Below, one piece after another: positions 31,057-44,147 of a stretch of 64,000 bases of DNA (position 1 is its first letter; every line of letters starts with the position of its first letter). Origin of the DNA: Flaccisagitta enflata (lineage: Eukaryota > Chaetognatha > Sagittoidea > Aphragmophora); assembly GCA_965153355.1 (NCBI GenBank), contig OZ231128.1:17050001-17114000 (forward strand), given 5' to 3'. The position numbers were made by a program, and so were the translations under genes. A model generated the notes under the pieces. That model was not told where the DNA came from. It did not search any database and saw nothing but the letters and a program-made list of their open reading frames with translations.

Positions 31057-31906
31057 GTAAGTATCATGGTTTGGGAAGGGTTGAGGTTGAGTTTTTGTGG
31101 TAAATTTGAATCTGTGTACGATAAGAACTTTACTAATCAATCTGCCCCTGTTCTTTCTCTTTCTTTGTCTTCCCTTCGGGGAGGATTCACTCTCAGACGG
31201 CTGCACCACCTGCGCCTTTCGATGCGGTCGCCGTCGACGACATCATTCATCGCCTTTCGCCCACGAGTTGACGAGATGTTGGAGCCGGAATGACCCGCTC
31301 GTCTCTGTAATGGAGAAGGCGCAGGTGATGTGGTCGTTCCATGATGCTTACTAATTTTTCTTTTATTAACAGATTCGTTTTTATTATATAGCTAGTAATT
31401 TATTTAATTTTGTCTTGTTTTGTTTGGTTCTTTGGAACATGTACATTTTTGTTGTGTTTGTTTTAGACATGGTCTTTTTAGTCATTATTACGAATACTTT
31501 CGTATGACATGTTTTAGTAGTATGCCCCCACTTATTATTTTCCACTCTCAAGTCAAATCCCAGGCTTGGAGTGCTCCAAGGCCCGTTCCCCTTCCCCCCC
31601 CCCCTTCCCTTTAACTTTCACAGAACGGGCGCCTCAACCTCCTCGTCGCCGCCTCGTCTCCATCCGCGTCATCGTTGATCGTTGAAAATTTGCTGGTGGT
31701 GGATCCTTTCCGGACGGGAATCATCATTCGTGCAGTCGTCGATCTGTTGATAGTTAGGGTGGGGATGTAAGAGGCGGTGGACGGGGGGGGAGGGGCGGGG
31801 GCTGTATCTATGTAAATTTTTTTTTAAGGAAGGTAGTATCGGTTTTTTAGTAGGGTTTCCCCGACTGGAAACTAGATGTCGGATTTTTGAAATTCGTGAA
31901 ATTCCA
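31057..31906 (+). other. BEL 3' untranslated region
   Basis: Holds the splice acceptors noted above, a third acceptor TTATTAACAG (about 31372), C-runs near 31600 and G-runs near 31780. No long ORF. Confidence 0.6.
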
Positions 31907-31920
31907 AAAATGGGGCAGAA
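31907..31920 (+). other. Polypurine tract of the BEL element
   Basis: AAAATGGGGCAGAA lies directly before the 3' LTR start, where second-strand priming is expected. Confidence 0.55.
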
Positions 31921-32832
31921 TGTTAGAAATGTATGTCTGTCCGTTTCTTAGGTATGTGTGCTTTTGTCTCTTTTGCGTGCTTTTGGCTTTTTCTCTTTCT
32001 CTACTATTCAATGCCCGCGTCTTTTGTTTCTTGCCATTTTTTATATTGAACGCTAGATGGGTAACCATATGGTTGCGCCTTGATTTTGTGCCATTTGTTT
32101 TTACTACGTAGGCGAATATACGTAACTCGTCTTTCGTATCATCCAATTTTTGGATTGATTGATTTTATTTATTTACGGCATTGCTTCTTAAAGTGATTGA
32201 TTGATTTTTCATGATCGTTTGAATGCGCCCTTGGAATTCACTAATTTCAATAATCTCTCATCTTTTTATTGCAGATAAACTGAACGGACAATTAACGTTA
32301 GTTTGACTTCGACAGACTGTGGGTTGAAACCAACGAAAGTGGGCCTAAAAGTAAGTTTTATAGACGCGTCTTTGCTTTTATTAACGTTGTTTTTTATCTT
32401 GTTTCCGGTCTGTTATTTTTGTCTTTTGCCCTTTTGCATTTTTATCGCCGGATTTTAGTATGGTTTTTACCGCTTGCCCGATCAGCTTGCTATAGGGATG
32501 ATATGGATGAATTTAATGGGATGGGCCGGGGCAGGGGCAGGTATTATCAGGTGGCATGGGCTCTGAAGAAGATGAACATGTTGTCATGTGCTGTTTCTGT
32601 CCTTATTGTGTCCTGTCTCGATTTCATGTTATCTTTTGCGTTTGCTGATCACAATTTAACGCCCACTTTCCCTTTCATTTTTTCCCCTCTCTTCAGTTGT
32701 TGAAATTTTTATGGAATAAACGAGACGATCGCCTTCCTATTTTCCAATCGGCCAACTTTCTTTCACCACAAGTCGTCAGTCAGATAGACGCTCATAGACA
32801 GTGCCAGTTGAAACTCGTGGGCGTAAACTATA
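31921..32832 (+). repeat. 3' LTR of the BEL element
   Basis: Begins TGTTAGAAATG and ends GCGTAAACTATA. It differs from the 5' LTR by about a dozen small substitutions and indels, including four extra bases (TGGG) near the end. A GGAATAAACG motif (about 32713) is a possible polyadenylation signal. Confidence 0.9.
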
Positions 32833-32837
32833 TATGG

Positions 32838-32893
32838 TACTGCAACTTTGTCTTCATCAAATTGAAATGGCGTGACAACAAGGAAGAAAAGAA
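32838..32893. repeat. Exon-derived satellite, right remnant
   Basis: TACTGCAACTTTGTCTTCATC matches the satellite text (TAGCGCAACTTTGTTTTCATT) expected to follow the BEL target site, confirming that the element landed inside the array. Confidence 0.75.
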
Positions 32894-34702
32894 AACAAGG
32901 CCAACACCTATAAGTCGCGTGCGAGACTTACTTACATAATCGTCTAATTATTTAAGTACGTTATTTCCTGTAATGATGATAATGACTATAATTACCTATT
33001 GACCTATAATTGCCTATAATGACCTATAATTGCCTATAATGACCTATGATTACCTATAATTACCTATGATTACCTATAATTACCCATAATCAAATAATGA
33101 CCTATAAGTACCTATAAAGACCTGTGATTACCTATAATTAAATATGGACCAATAATTACCTATAATGAGGTATGATTACCCAAAATTACCCACAATTACC
33201 TATAATAACATAATGATCTATAATTACCTATATTGAGCTATGATTACCTACAGTTACCTATAATTACCTATAATTACCCATAATTAGATAATGACCTATA
33301 AGTACCTATAAAGACCTATGATTACCTATAATTACATATGGACCAATAATTACCTATTATGACCTATGATTACCCATAACTACCTTTAATAACATAATGA
33401 CCATTAATGACCTATGATTACCTATAATTAACTGTAATTGCATAATGACCTATAATTACCTATAATTACCAATGATTAGCTGTAATCACCTAAAATTGAA
33501 TATTGACCTATAATTACCTATAATTGTCTATTTACATATAATTACCTATAGTGACCTATGATTACCTAAAATTACCTATTATTACATAATGACCTATAAT
33601 TACCTTTAATGACCTTTGATTACCTATGATTACCCTTGATTTCATAATGACCTATGATTACTTATAATTATCTAAAATGACCTATAATTACCTATTATTA
33701 CATAATGACCTATAATTACCTATAATGAACTATAATTACCTTTAATTACCTATGATTGTCTAATATTACATAATGACCTATAATTACCAATAATGACCTA
33801 TAATGACCTATACTGACCTATAATGACCTTATAATGACCTATAATGACCTATAATTTTATAATAATCTATATTTACCTGTAATTACCTATAATTACCTAT
33901 AATCACCTATAATTATCTATAATTACCTATGATTACATACTGACCTATGATTACCAATAATGAACTATAATTGCATAATAACCAATAATTACCTATAATG
34001 ACCTATAATTACCTATAATTACATAATGACCTATAATTACCTATAATTACCTACAATGACCTATGATTACCTATAATGACCTATATTACCTGTAATTGCA
34101 TAGTGACCTTTAATGACCTATAATTACCTATGATTACCCAAAATTTCATAATAACCTATAATTACCTTTAATCATTTAAATAAAAAGTGAAATGACTATA
34201 TTGACTAAAATGACTAAAATGACTGAGAATGACTTAGAATGACTAAAAATGACTTAAAATGATGTATAATGACTTATAATGACATAAAATGACTTTGAAT
34301 GACTTAAAATGATTTAAAATGATGAAAAGGATTATATTGACTGAAATGACAATAATGACTTAAAATGACTTGGAATGACTTAAAATGCCTCAAAATCACT
34401 TGAAATGACTTAAAATCACTTGAAATGACTTTAGATGACATAGAATGACTTAAAATGATGAAAAGGACTATATTGACTAAAATGACAATAATGACTTAGA
34501 ATGACTTAGAATGACTTAGAATGACTTAGAATGACTTAAAATGACTTAGAATGCCTTAGAATGACTAAAAATGACTAAAAATGACTTAAAGAAATAAAAT
34601 AATTAAAAAAAGTAAAGTGTGACCGACCGACCGACCGACCAACCGACCAACCGACCGACCGACGGACAAAGCGGGTTGTAGAGTCGCGTGCACGCGACTA
34701 AT
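32894..34702 (-). mobile_element. Giant PER repeat carrying different satellite arrays (A-type hairpin)
   Basis: Shares its first 29 bases with the copy at 12317 (AACAAGGCCAACACC...). The interior is a 10-11 bp ACCTATAATT array (32995-34170), then AATGACTTAG repeats (34195-34600) and GACCGACC units (34620-34670), ending in the palindrome AGTCGCGTGCACGCGACT. The 11-bp and 14-bp arrays of its relatives are replaced. Confidence 0.88.
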
Positions 34703-35136
34703 TAGATGAATTTCTTTGGGCAGCCCAAAAGGGGGGCGGAGGTAAGTGCAAGACGAAACCCCCACCGACCACTGCTGTTCGAAATGCATTGACCAAGCGT
34801 TGCGATTGAAAGGAATGTTTATTTGATCGGCAGTGCAAAACCATTTCCTGCATGGAGTAACGACATAACCACCTCGAGATGTGAGGGCCAAGATCCAAGA
34901 ATAAGAAAAAAAAAATGAAATATATTAGAAAATGAAAGGAATAAAAAATCGATCTCGGCACCTGCAATCAGGTTTTTAATTTTTCTCTCACGGTAACTGG
35001 GTTTTTGACAAATTGCAGCGCCTCCATTTGGCCATCTCCTCACTGGCTCAACCTCAAAGGAGAAGAAAATTGAATGTTTTTTATTTCATCGACAACTGCG
35101 ATGGATGATGAAGAAATTTTTCATCATTTCTTTATC
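34703..35136. other. Non-coding segment with diverged satellite remnant
   Basis: On the minus strand about 34900-34830 reads like a diverged gene A exon unit (CTTGG, CATCTCGAGGTGGTT, GGAAATGGTTTTGCACTGCC). The rest is AT-rich. No intact frame. Confidence 0.4.
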
Positions 35137-35384
35137 TTTTTAGTCGCGTGCTACGCGACTCTACACCCGGCTTTGTCCATTTGTCCATCCGTCCGTCCGT
35201 CCGTCCGTCCGTCCGTCCGTCCGTCCGTCTGTCGGTCTGTTGGTCGGTCGGTCCCCATTTTACTTTTTCAGCGTTTTTGAGTGTTTTGAGCTCATTGCTC
35301 TAGCCCAAATGCCCTAGTGACCTTGGCCATCACCGCCCCTGCCCACTCGCACGCGACTAGGGTAGCCGTGTATTCTGCCTTGTT
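35137..35384 (+). mobile_element. PER repeat copy (A-type hairpin)
   Basis: TTTTT, hairpin AGTCGCGT-GCT-ACGCGACT, CTCTACACCCGGCTTTG, a CCGT array (35188-35225), TTGCTCTAGCCCAAATG, CCCCTGCCCACTCGC, and the end GCCTTGTT. Confidence 0.9.
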
Positions 35385-37066
<1,682 letters not shown>

Positions 37067-37070
<4 letters not shown>

Positions 37071-37299
37071 AGCAGAGAGAGACAGAGAAGCAGAGAGAGT
37101 GGAACACCGGAGAGGCAGAGAAGCAGAGAGACAGAGAGAGTGGAACACCGGTATCTATCACAATCTCTTTTGAAGGGCCTTCAATGAAGGCCCCGGGAAA
37201 AAAAAGAGATGGGATAAGACGGGACATGTTACTTTTTTTTTCTTATAAGAACCTAGTTTATAAGAACATCAAGAGAGAAAGAGAGAGAGAGAGAGAGAC

Positions 37300-37340
<41 letters not shown>

Positions 37341-38108
37341 GACAGAGAGAGACAGAGAAGCAGAGAGAGACAGAGAAGCAGAGAGAGACAGAGAAGCAGA
37401 GAGAGTGGAACACCGGAGAGGAAAAAAAGAGATGGGATAAGATGGGATATGTTACTTTTTTTTTCTAATAAGAACCTAGTTATTAAGAACAGAAATTGCA
37501 AATTGAAGGTCTGCATAAAAAAAGATTCAAAAAGCAAATGACAATTCAAATTGGCTTCCCATGAAAGGCTTTAGGACATCACTTTTTGCGCTGACAGCCA
37601 AAAAAGGGCCCATAAGGGCTTGAGCTTGCTTTGACAAAATAAGATAAAGTATAATTAGTTTCTATCATTCAAGTGTTTAGCATTATTCTTTTTTTATCTT
37701 GTTAAAATAAATCATCATTCTTAATGAACCAGCAGCGAGGATCAGCTATAGAGCTCTATCATCCCCCTTAAAGGTCCCAGAGGAGCCCCAAGAGGTTTTT
37801 ATCCCCAGAAATATGATTTTCTAAGCCATGACCCTCATTTTAGGTCCAAATACGGCCCTAAACCTCAGTTTTGAAATAACAAGACCCAGCCCATTACAGG
37901 TGCACATAGTGAATTGCTCCAAAATTAAGAACATTGTAGCTATCTCTATCTCTTTTGAAGGCTTTGGCCAAAGAATGACGTTCTTATAAAAAAAAAGTAA
38001 AGTGTATTGAAGATCAAGTCATCTTGAAAATAAAAACAGCTAAAAAAGTGATGACTCTCTGATCGCTCTATCTATTGTCAAGGGGAAGAAGAAGAAGAAA
38101 ATGGAAGA
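37067..38108. other. Duplicated GA-rich flank and non-coding DNA
   Basis: The block GAGTGGAACACCGGAGAGG and AAGAGATGGGATAAGA(C/T)GGGA appears twice (about 37080-37270 and 37385-37495). Beyond 37500 no feature was seen. Confidence 0.6.
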
Positions 38109-38535
38109 AGAAAAAGAAGAAGAAGAAGAAGAAGAAGAAGAAGAAGAAGAAGAAGAAGAAGAAGAAGAAGAAGAAGAAGAAGAAGAAGAAGAAGAAGAAG
38201 AAGAAGAAGAAGAAGAAGAAGAAGAAGAAGAAGAAGAAGAAGAAGAAGAAGAAGAAGAAGAAGAAGAAGAAGAAGAATAAGAAGAAGAAGAAGAAGAAGA
38301 ACAAGGCCGGATACACGGCTACCCCAGTCGGGTGCGGGTGGGCAGGGGCCATAATTGAGGTCACTCCATCATTTGGGCAGGAGCAGTGAGGCCAAAAACC
38401 GCAAAAACCCAAAAAAAGTAAAGTGTGACGGACGGACGGACAGACCGACGGACGGACGGACGGACGGACCGACGGACGGACCGACAAAGCGGGGTGTAGA
38501 GTCGCGTAGCACGCGACTAAAAAGAAGAAGAAGAA
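38109..38535. repeat. (GAA)n microsatellite interrupted by a PER insertion
   Basis: GAA repeats 38109-38299 and 38524-38535 are the two sides of one array, split by the PER copy at 38300-38523. The phase of the triplet is kept across the insertion. Confidence 0.95.
38300..38523 (-). mobile_element. PER repeat copy inserted in a GAA microsatellite (A-type hairpin)
   Basis: CAAGGCCGGATACACGGCTACC, GGGTGGGCAGGGGCC, a GGAC array, and the hairpin AGTCGCGT-GCT-ACGCGACT with AAAAA. The GAA phase on both sides fits insertion without loss of target bases, with two A residues ambiguous. Confidence 0.9.
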
Positions 38536-38789
38536 AACAATTTTAGCAGCGGGATCATGTTTTTCAAGCGTCAGTCGCGGCGCAAAAACGACACCAGAAG
38601 CAGATTTATTCTGATGATGACGCGTGAGCCTAGAAAATGAGACAAAGAAGACCTAAAATTTGGTAACAGGAAACCAAAAAGTGGGGTCAAAAAACAGCGT
38701 TGATGCCAAGTTGGCACCGTGTCGAATTGTCGGTGATGGGGTGTAAAAAACAGAATGGGTTTTGACACGAAAAGAAGGGTTTACATGTA
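38536..38789. other. Non-coding DNA, repeat of 35590-35770 region
   Basis: Shares several blocks with the 35.6 kb segment. Nothing coding. Confidence 0.45.
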
Positions 38790-38904
38790 GGACTTAAAAT
38801 GGCGTAAAACGACAAAAAAAGCTAAGCGTTACCGACAGACCGACCAAAAGACCGGCCGACAGACGGACAGAGTGGGTTGTAGAGTCGCGTGCACGCGACT
38901 AAAA
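38790..38904 (-). mobile_element. PER repeat copy truncated at the AACAAG side (A-type hairpin)
   Basis: Only the hairpin side remains: TAAAACGACAAAAAAAGC, ACCGACAGACCGACC, and the palindrome AGTCGCGTGCACGCGACT with AAAA. The inner text matches the giant copy at 12317-14089. Confidence 0.8.
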
Positions 38905-39282
38905 ACGTCAAAGAAATAGAATCGAAAAACAGTGGGGCAACGATGCGTCCTGTCTCCTGACTGTTGACAAAAGGACAGAGGGATGGACTGCTTGAATTTT
39001 TGACATTTAGTCAAAGGAAACTTTAAAAACAAGTTTATCAACCAGGTGATGGATTTTTTCATGGCTAAAAAGTGCCAAAAATATTCTTTTACACAGGCGC
39101 AATGGTAACGCAAACTGACATATGGACCCACAGATGAACCGACGTACAAATCCTGATCTAGTCGCAAAAGCACAAGATGATGGCGCCAGGAAAAAAATTA
39201 GTTTCTAGGGATGAATTGATCGGAAAACCAGCACAAAGCACAGGTCACAGCCCCAAAACAAAAGAAATTGACTGAAATCCCC
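38905..39282. other. Non-coding spacer
   Basis: Nothing recognised. ACGATGCGTCCTGTC at about 38939 vaguely recalls the C-type PER end. Confidence 0.4.
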
Positions 39283-39509
39283 TTTTAGTTGCGGACATGC
39301 AACTCTATAAGAGGCTTCGTCGGTCCGTCGGTCCGTTGGGCCGTCGGTCCATGACCACGAGTCGAAAAGTGGGGAAAAGAGCGTTTCAGAAGCTTTTTGT
39401 GTGTGTGTCCGTGTTGGAAGGGGGGTTGGGTGGGGTGTTAGGTGTGGATAGGGGGTTGGCTGCCCCTGCCCACCCATCCGGAACGATATTGTGATCCACG
39501 TCACTTGTT
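39283..39509 (+). mobile_element. PER repeat copy (B-type hairpin)
   Basis: TTTTAGTTGCGGACATGCAACTCTATAAG, GTCGGTCCGTCGGTCC, a GT-rich middle, CCCCTGCCCACCCATCCGG, and the end CACGTCACTTGTT. Confidence 0.88.
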
Positions 39510-39820
39510 TTTTCTTGAAATGCAATCTTGTTTTTCCATTCCTTTATTTTCTCTTTTTCATAAAGCCAAACTGCCAAACTGCTAAACTAATGAAAAACAT
39601 CAGCCTTCCTCAAGGGAGAAGGACTGAGAAATGAGACAAATGAGGGAAGAAAGGAATGAAGGTATAGTGGCTGAAGACAGAGACAGAGACAATGAGAAGA
39701 AAGTTCATTACAATCATTATGCCTCAACGACAATCGTCCAACTTTCATCGTAAACTGCTAGACTGCCAAATAAAATCAAAAATGACGTGTTTATCAGGTT
39801 GGAAGGTTGTTTTGTTTTTC

Positions 39821-40020
39821 TTTTTACTTGCGGACATGCAACTCTATAAGAGGCTTTGTCCCTCCGTCGGTCGGGTCGTGGACACGAGTCGAAAAGTGAG
39901 GAAACAATTGTTTTAGATGCGTGTTTTTGTGCATGTGAGTAAGGAACTTGGGGTATAGATTGGGGTTGGATGCCCCTTCCCACCCGTCCGCAATCATATT
40001 GTGACCCCGCGTCACTTGTT
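39821..40020 (+). mobile_element. PER repeat copy (B-type hairpin)
   Basis: TTTTTACTTGCGGACATGCAACTCTATAAG (one arm mismatch), GGCTTTGTCCCTCCGTCGG, CACCCGTCCGCAA, and the end GCGTCACTTGTT. It abuts the open frame at 40021-40316 and may have disrupted that exon. Confidence 0.88.
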
Positions 40021-40316
40021 TTCAAAAACTGTACTATTTTGTTCGGCGTAGATGACTGGTTGACACACGCGCTACCTACCTTGACAGATGGAGCGGCGTT
40101 AGCGGTGATGGCGGTGATGTGCGTTGAAGCGTTGCTTTTATTGGTTTTGACCCTTTGGGTGACTTTTTGGGTTGTTAAGGTGGATTCTACCGGAGGGTTG
40201 AGTTGAATCGACTGCCAAAACGATTTGGCATAGGCAACGTCTTCGGCGGAAACATCGGTGCAGTTGAATGTCGTGCACTCTTCACTCATTGGTAAGAATT
40301 CAGTGAAGAAAGCCAT
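40021..40316 (-). CDS. Possible first coding exon of an unrecognised gene, truncated by a PER insertion
   Basis: The ATG at 40314-40316 has a favourable context (ACAAAATGG) and opens about 98 residues of balanced composition (MAFFTEFLPMSEECTTFNC..., VAYAKSFWQSIQLNPP...) before running into the PER copy at 40020. No donor was identified. On the same strand as gene A (16.4-17.2 kb), it could be an upstream exon of that gene, but nothing in the sequence proves it. No family recognised. Confidence 0.35.
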
Positions 40317-40840
40317 TTTGTTTTCCTACATTCAGTCGTTGGTATAAACACTGTAATTTCTTAACAAAGAAAGAATCATAACGACATCAAATGGCGTGCC
40401 AATAATAGTTTAATCTTACTTTATTACAATCGTGATAGATTTTATGGGATCAGTTAAGTCTTGAATCGATTGTGGGTGGGCAAGAAAAGCTGCTAATGGA
40501 CGGGCATGGACAGACCATCCATCCGACCGATAAAGCAACTTTAAGGATCGAAGAACAAAAAATGAAATAACAATTGTAATTCAACAGGTTAACATGCTTG
40601 ACTGCTGCGTAACAAAGTAATCAATAATAAATGGAATGAAATCAGAATGGGAAACAGGAACCCATCATTTAGTGGTTGTATAACTTTTAGGTGGAATTAC
40701 CCACTAAATTAGTAAAAGGCAGAAGTGAAAGAGGCGAAAAAATTGAACAAAAATTGTGTATTTATCAAACATAAAGGGCACAAAATAAAAGGCAATTAAG
40801 CTAAGCCGTTTCAGTTTCTAATAGTTGCAAAAGTGTCAGA
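40317..40840. other. Non-coding spacer
   Basis: AT-rich. Could hold the promoter of the 40.3 kb frame, but no clear core element was seen. Confidence 0.4.
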
Positions 40841-40841
40841 T

Positions 40842-41510
40842 GGTCAGCGGTACCCGTTGCCCCTAATTTAATGTTTGTTAACGTGAGATAGGCAGCGGCC
40901 CAAAGAATGATGGCTTTGAGGCCAAGATAAATGCTTGGAGGCTAAAATTTGAGCTATGCCGCTTTAATTTGAGGCCCGAGGCTGGGATGGAGTCATGCGG
41001 CTGGGATTAAAGCCTCCAGGCTGGGATTGAGCCTTTTGGCTGGGGTTGGAGCTTTGGGGCTGAAGTTGGAGCCTCAGGGCTGGGGCTAGTGCCTCAAGGC
41101 TGGGATTGGAACCTCAAGGCTGGGATTGGAGCCTCAAGGCTATATTGGAGCCTTGAGGCTGGGGTTGGAGCCTTAAAACTGGAATAGGAGCCATGAGGCT
41201 GGGATAGAAGCCTCAAGGCTGCGATTAGAGAATCTAGGCTGGGATTGGAGCCACGAAGTTGGGATTGGAGTCTGAAGGATGAGAGTGAAGCCTCGAAGCT
41301 GCGATTTGATCTTAAGGCTAGGATTAGCGCCTCAAGGCCAGGATTGGGCCCTGAAGGCTAGGTTTGGAGCCTCAAGACTGGGATTGGAGCCTTGGGGGGA
41401 CAGAGAAGAAGAGGGATGTGAAGAAGAAGAAGAAGAAGGAGGAGAAAATCTCCCATATGTGTGAAAGCATGGATCATGGACCCCTTCTGGGCCGCTGCCC
41501 AAAAAGAAAA
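40842..41510. repeat. 20-bp minisatellite element flanked by inverted GGGCAGCGGCCC blocks
   Basis: ATGGTCAGCGGTACCC and GGCAGCGGCCC on the left, GGGCCGCTGCCC on the right (about 41490). Between them are about 20 diverged units of GGCTGGGATTGGAGCCTCAA. Same motif order as the 15.8-16.3 kb insert. Confidence 0.75.
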
Positions 41511-41538
41511 ATCCACCACTCGTAAAGAACGGTTGCTA

Positions 41539-42529
41539 CAGTGCGACTCAAAAAAAAGTTTTAGGTAGTATTAAATCCAATTTCATAGCAATAGACATAA
41601 CCATTTAACTATTTTTTCTTTATCATCTATAATTTAGACTACAATACTTGAATGAACCTTCACAGTTTGACTAGAAAGTGAAAAATGGCGCAGTATAAAA
41701 AAAAACAAGTTGTAAGGGTGTTTTTGAGGTTTCATCACCTAAATGCCTTAAAGTCCATCGAAAGCGAGCATTAAACTGCTCAACTGTAGGCCAGAACCAT
41801 AAAAAATCCATGACCATTTGAAAGCTCTGCAAAAAATATTCCAATTGGGATGTTGCTGGTCACAGTAGCTTTATTCGTTTAGAAATGGCAAAGGTTTGAA
41901 GAAAAAAATCACTGATTGAAAAAAATGTTCATTTCATGTTTTCCAATGAACAAATTTAGTCTTTCCATTTTTGACAATGATGCAGCTCAAGATTATCTTA
42001 GCTACTCTTTATCCATGAGCAAATTGAAGAGCTTCAAATTTTCTTCAAAATGGCGCCAAGAAAATTTTTTTAACTCAATGCGTTTAACTTTTATATTAGA
42101 ATAAAGATAAGCCATGAAAATCACATAGTAGATTTCCAAATTATTTACCACCTGTCTTCATCCTAACGCCATTTCTAAACCAATAGAGCTAGGACATCCA
42201 GCAAGGTCTCGTTTGAAAGGTCTTTCGCAGAGCTTCAAAATGGTCATGGATTTTGCTATGTTTTACTCATTGCTTGGATGTGAAACACTGACAAACAAGC
42301 AGTTGGATTTTTTTGTTGCCAAAGTTAGCTTTTTTCCCAACAGATTTTTGGAACATCAACTTCAAACTTCTGTTACATTCAAATCGTTTGACCGACATAA
42401 TTGTGCTTGGCAGCATATGCTTCATTTTTTGAAACTCTTTGATTCTATCATGGATTTTTTTAAGATCTATTAATAAATACCTGCAATATAACATGTAAAA
42501 GACCTAAAACTTTTTTTTGAGCCGCACTG
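41539..42529. mobile_element. Tc1/mariner-like long-TIR foldback, 991 bp
   Basis: TA at both ends (41537-41538, 42530-42531). The tips are CAGTGCGACTCAAAAAAAAG and CTTTTTTTTGAGCCGCACTG. Inverted homology continues inward (CATGACCATTTGAAAGCTCTGC versus GCAGAGCTTCAAAATGGTCATG). No transposase frame, so non-autonomous. Confidence 0.85.
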
Positions 42530-42649
42530 TAAACTAGAGAAGCCCAATGGAGCAGCTTTATTTTATCATCCATGATAATTCACGCTTTTACGTGGTTTGG
42601 ATGTCTTTAACGATGGAACCGGAATAAAATAATCGGTGCTTTATAATCT

Positions 42650-42765
42650 AACAAGGCCAAGTAGGCCAACAAGGTGCGACGTGTGGATCGTCGAATGAAT
42701 ATGTTACCCGACAGACCGACAGACGGACACAGCCAGGTATAGAGGTGCTTTGTCGCACCTAAAAA
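42650..42765 (-). mobile_element. PER repeat copy (D-type hairpin)
   Basis: 116 bp. AACAAGGCCAAGTAGGCC, a short GACC core, and a terminal hairpin AGGTGC-GACAAA-GCACCT with AAAAA, a distinct stem sequence from the A, B and C types. Confidence 0.85.
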
Positions 42766-43294
42766 TCTCGATAATTTCGCGGTCGTTCTCATCACTAGAT
42801 TTGTAAAAACAAACAAATGCAAGCATGAAATATGGAGGTGTTTAAATGATTCAAAGTTACAGTATTAGTGCTACCAAACAAAGATCAAAAACAAAAAATG
42901 ATAAAGAATCATTGTACAATGTACATTGCAAGTTTCCAGAAAAATGAACAAAAAAGAAGTTAGATGTAAAGAGCAGAAAAAAAAAGGCAAAAACGATATA
43001 AATTCTTCACTTTGATAGCAGCCCAAAAGCAGTTACCAGCGTCCTGCTGCAGTAGTATGTGATTTAAGTTGAGGGGGATTGAATATTCACGTTTCTGCGT
43101 CGACTGCATTATGGATGAAATCGGGAAAAAGCTAAGAATCTCGATAATCGAAAATCGGGAAAAAGCTTAGAATCTCGATATATTCGGTCATTCGCATTTC
43201 TCAGTTGTTAAAACTAACTATGGAAAATATTCAACGGTTGTATGTTGTTATGAAAGAATCTCTGCATGGAGTAGTAAGGCAGGAAAAACAACAG
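42766..43294. other. Non-coding spacer
   Basis: A 20-bp direct repeat GAAAAAGCTNAGAATCTCGATA occurs at about 43123 and 43158. Otherwise nothing. Confidence 0.45.
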
Positions 43295-43440
43295 AACAAG
43301 GCCGGATACACGGACAGTTGCGGACGGGTGGGCAGGGGCGGAAATGCGCGTTTTCACACTTTCCAACTCGATCACCATGACCGATGGACCGACGGATGGA
43401 CGGGCAAAGACTCTGATAGAGTTGGGTGTCCGCAACTAAA
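43295..43440 (-). mobile_element. PER repeat copy (B-type hairpin)
   Basis: AACAAGGCCGGATACACGG, GTTGCGGACGGGTGGGCAGGGGC, GACCGACGGATGGACGGGC, and a B-type hairpin with one arm mismatch. Confidence 0.88.
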
Positions 43441-43794
43441 GAGAGAATATGCAAAACCATTTAGTCACCCGGGCCAGAGCCCGTGCCCGAGCGTGGACAA
43501 CCTGATGATTACCATGCACCAGTATGTTTAGACAATATGAAAAACCCATAGATATGTTTTTACCATACTGCCAATTCACCTTGCCCGGCGAATTCAAGCT
43601 GTGATATTTCTCGTGAAGTTTCTAAATCAGTTTTTAAAAAGATTATATATATATATAGACAATAGAATCATGATGTTGTGAAATAAAACTATAATGTCGT
43701 AAAATAGTAAACATGATAATCCCAATTGGCCAAGAAGAAATTCATACTGTTAAAAAAATTCGACAACGAGGTTTGAATTTAGCGCCCACGCGGT
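43441..43794. other. Non-coding spacer
   Basis: Likely 3' flank of the gene B exon. No clear polyadenylation signal was assigned. Confidence 0.4.
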
Positions 43795-44076
43795 TCACTC
43801 CATTCTGAACTTAGTCTTATATTCCGTGGTCCAGCCTCTCGTGTTATCCTTCAACTGCTTTTCAAAAATGGCTTTTTCTACCGCAATATTAGTCTTACGG
43901 CCACTTCCTCTCCCTATTATCGGTGTTGTTGTTGTTGCTGTTGTTGTTGCTGCTGTTGCTGCTGCAGCTGCCGCTCTTTTCGCCGATTTCGCGACTCCTG
44001 CTGCCGCGCGAATATTGAACGTCTGCCGATCTGCCACTTTTTCCGGCACATTTCCGGCTCCATATGGCGCAAATGG

Positions 44077-44147
<71 letters not shown>

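Larger units (their letters stand above)
19547..32832 (+). mobile_element. BEL/Pao LTR retrotransposon, nearly full length, 13.3 kb
   Basis: Two LTRs (19547-20450 and 31921-32832) differ by about a dozen small changes by eye, so insertion is fairly recent. A 5-bp duplication TATGG flanks it (19542-19546, 32833-32837), and the flanks rejoin as one satellite unit. Contents: gag, a peptidase A17-type protease, RT with YVDD, RNase H, integrase and a DUF5641-like tail, then a large third ORF. Damage: frame breaks in the Gag N-terminus and in the integrase core, and a TGA between gag and pol that may be damage or a readthrough codon. Confidence 0.93.

Noticed and set aside
32995-34170. Possible centromeric or telomeric satellite
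   Set aside because: The array is bounded by PER termini and is only about 1.2 kb. No telomere motif such as TTAGGG or TTAGG arrays is present.
40842-40900. TGGTCAGCGGTACCC as a tRNA-derived SINE head
   Set aside because: No A and B box pair or cloverleaf could be drawn by eye.
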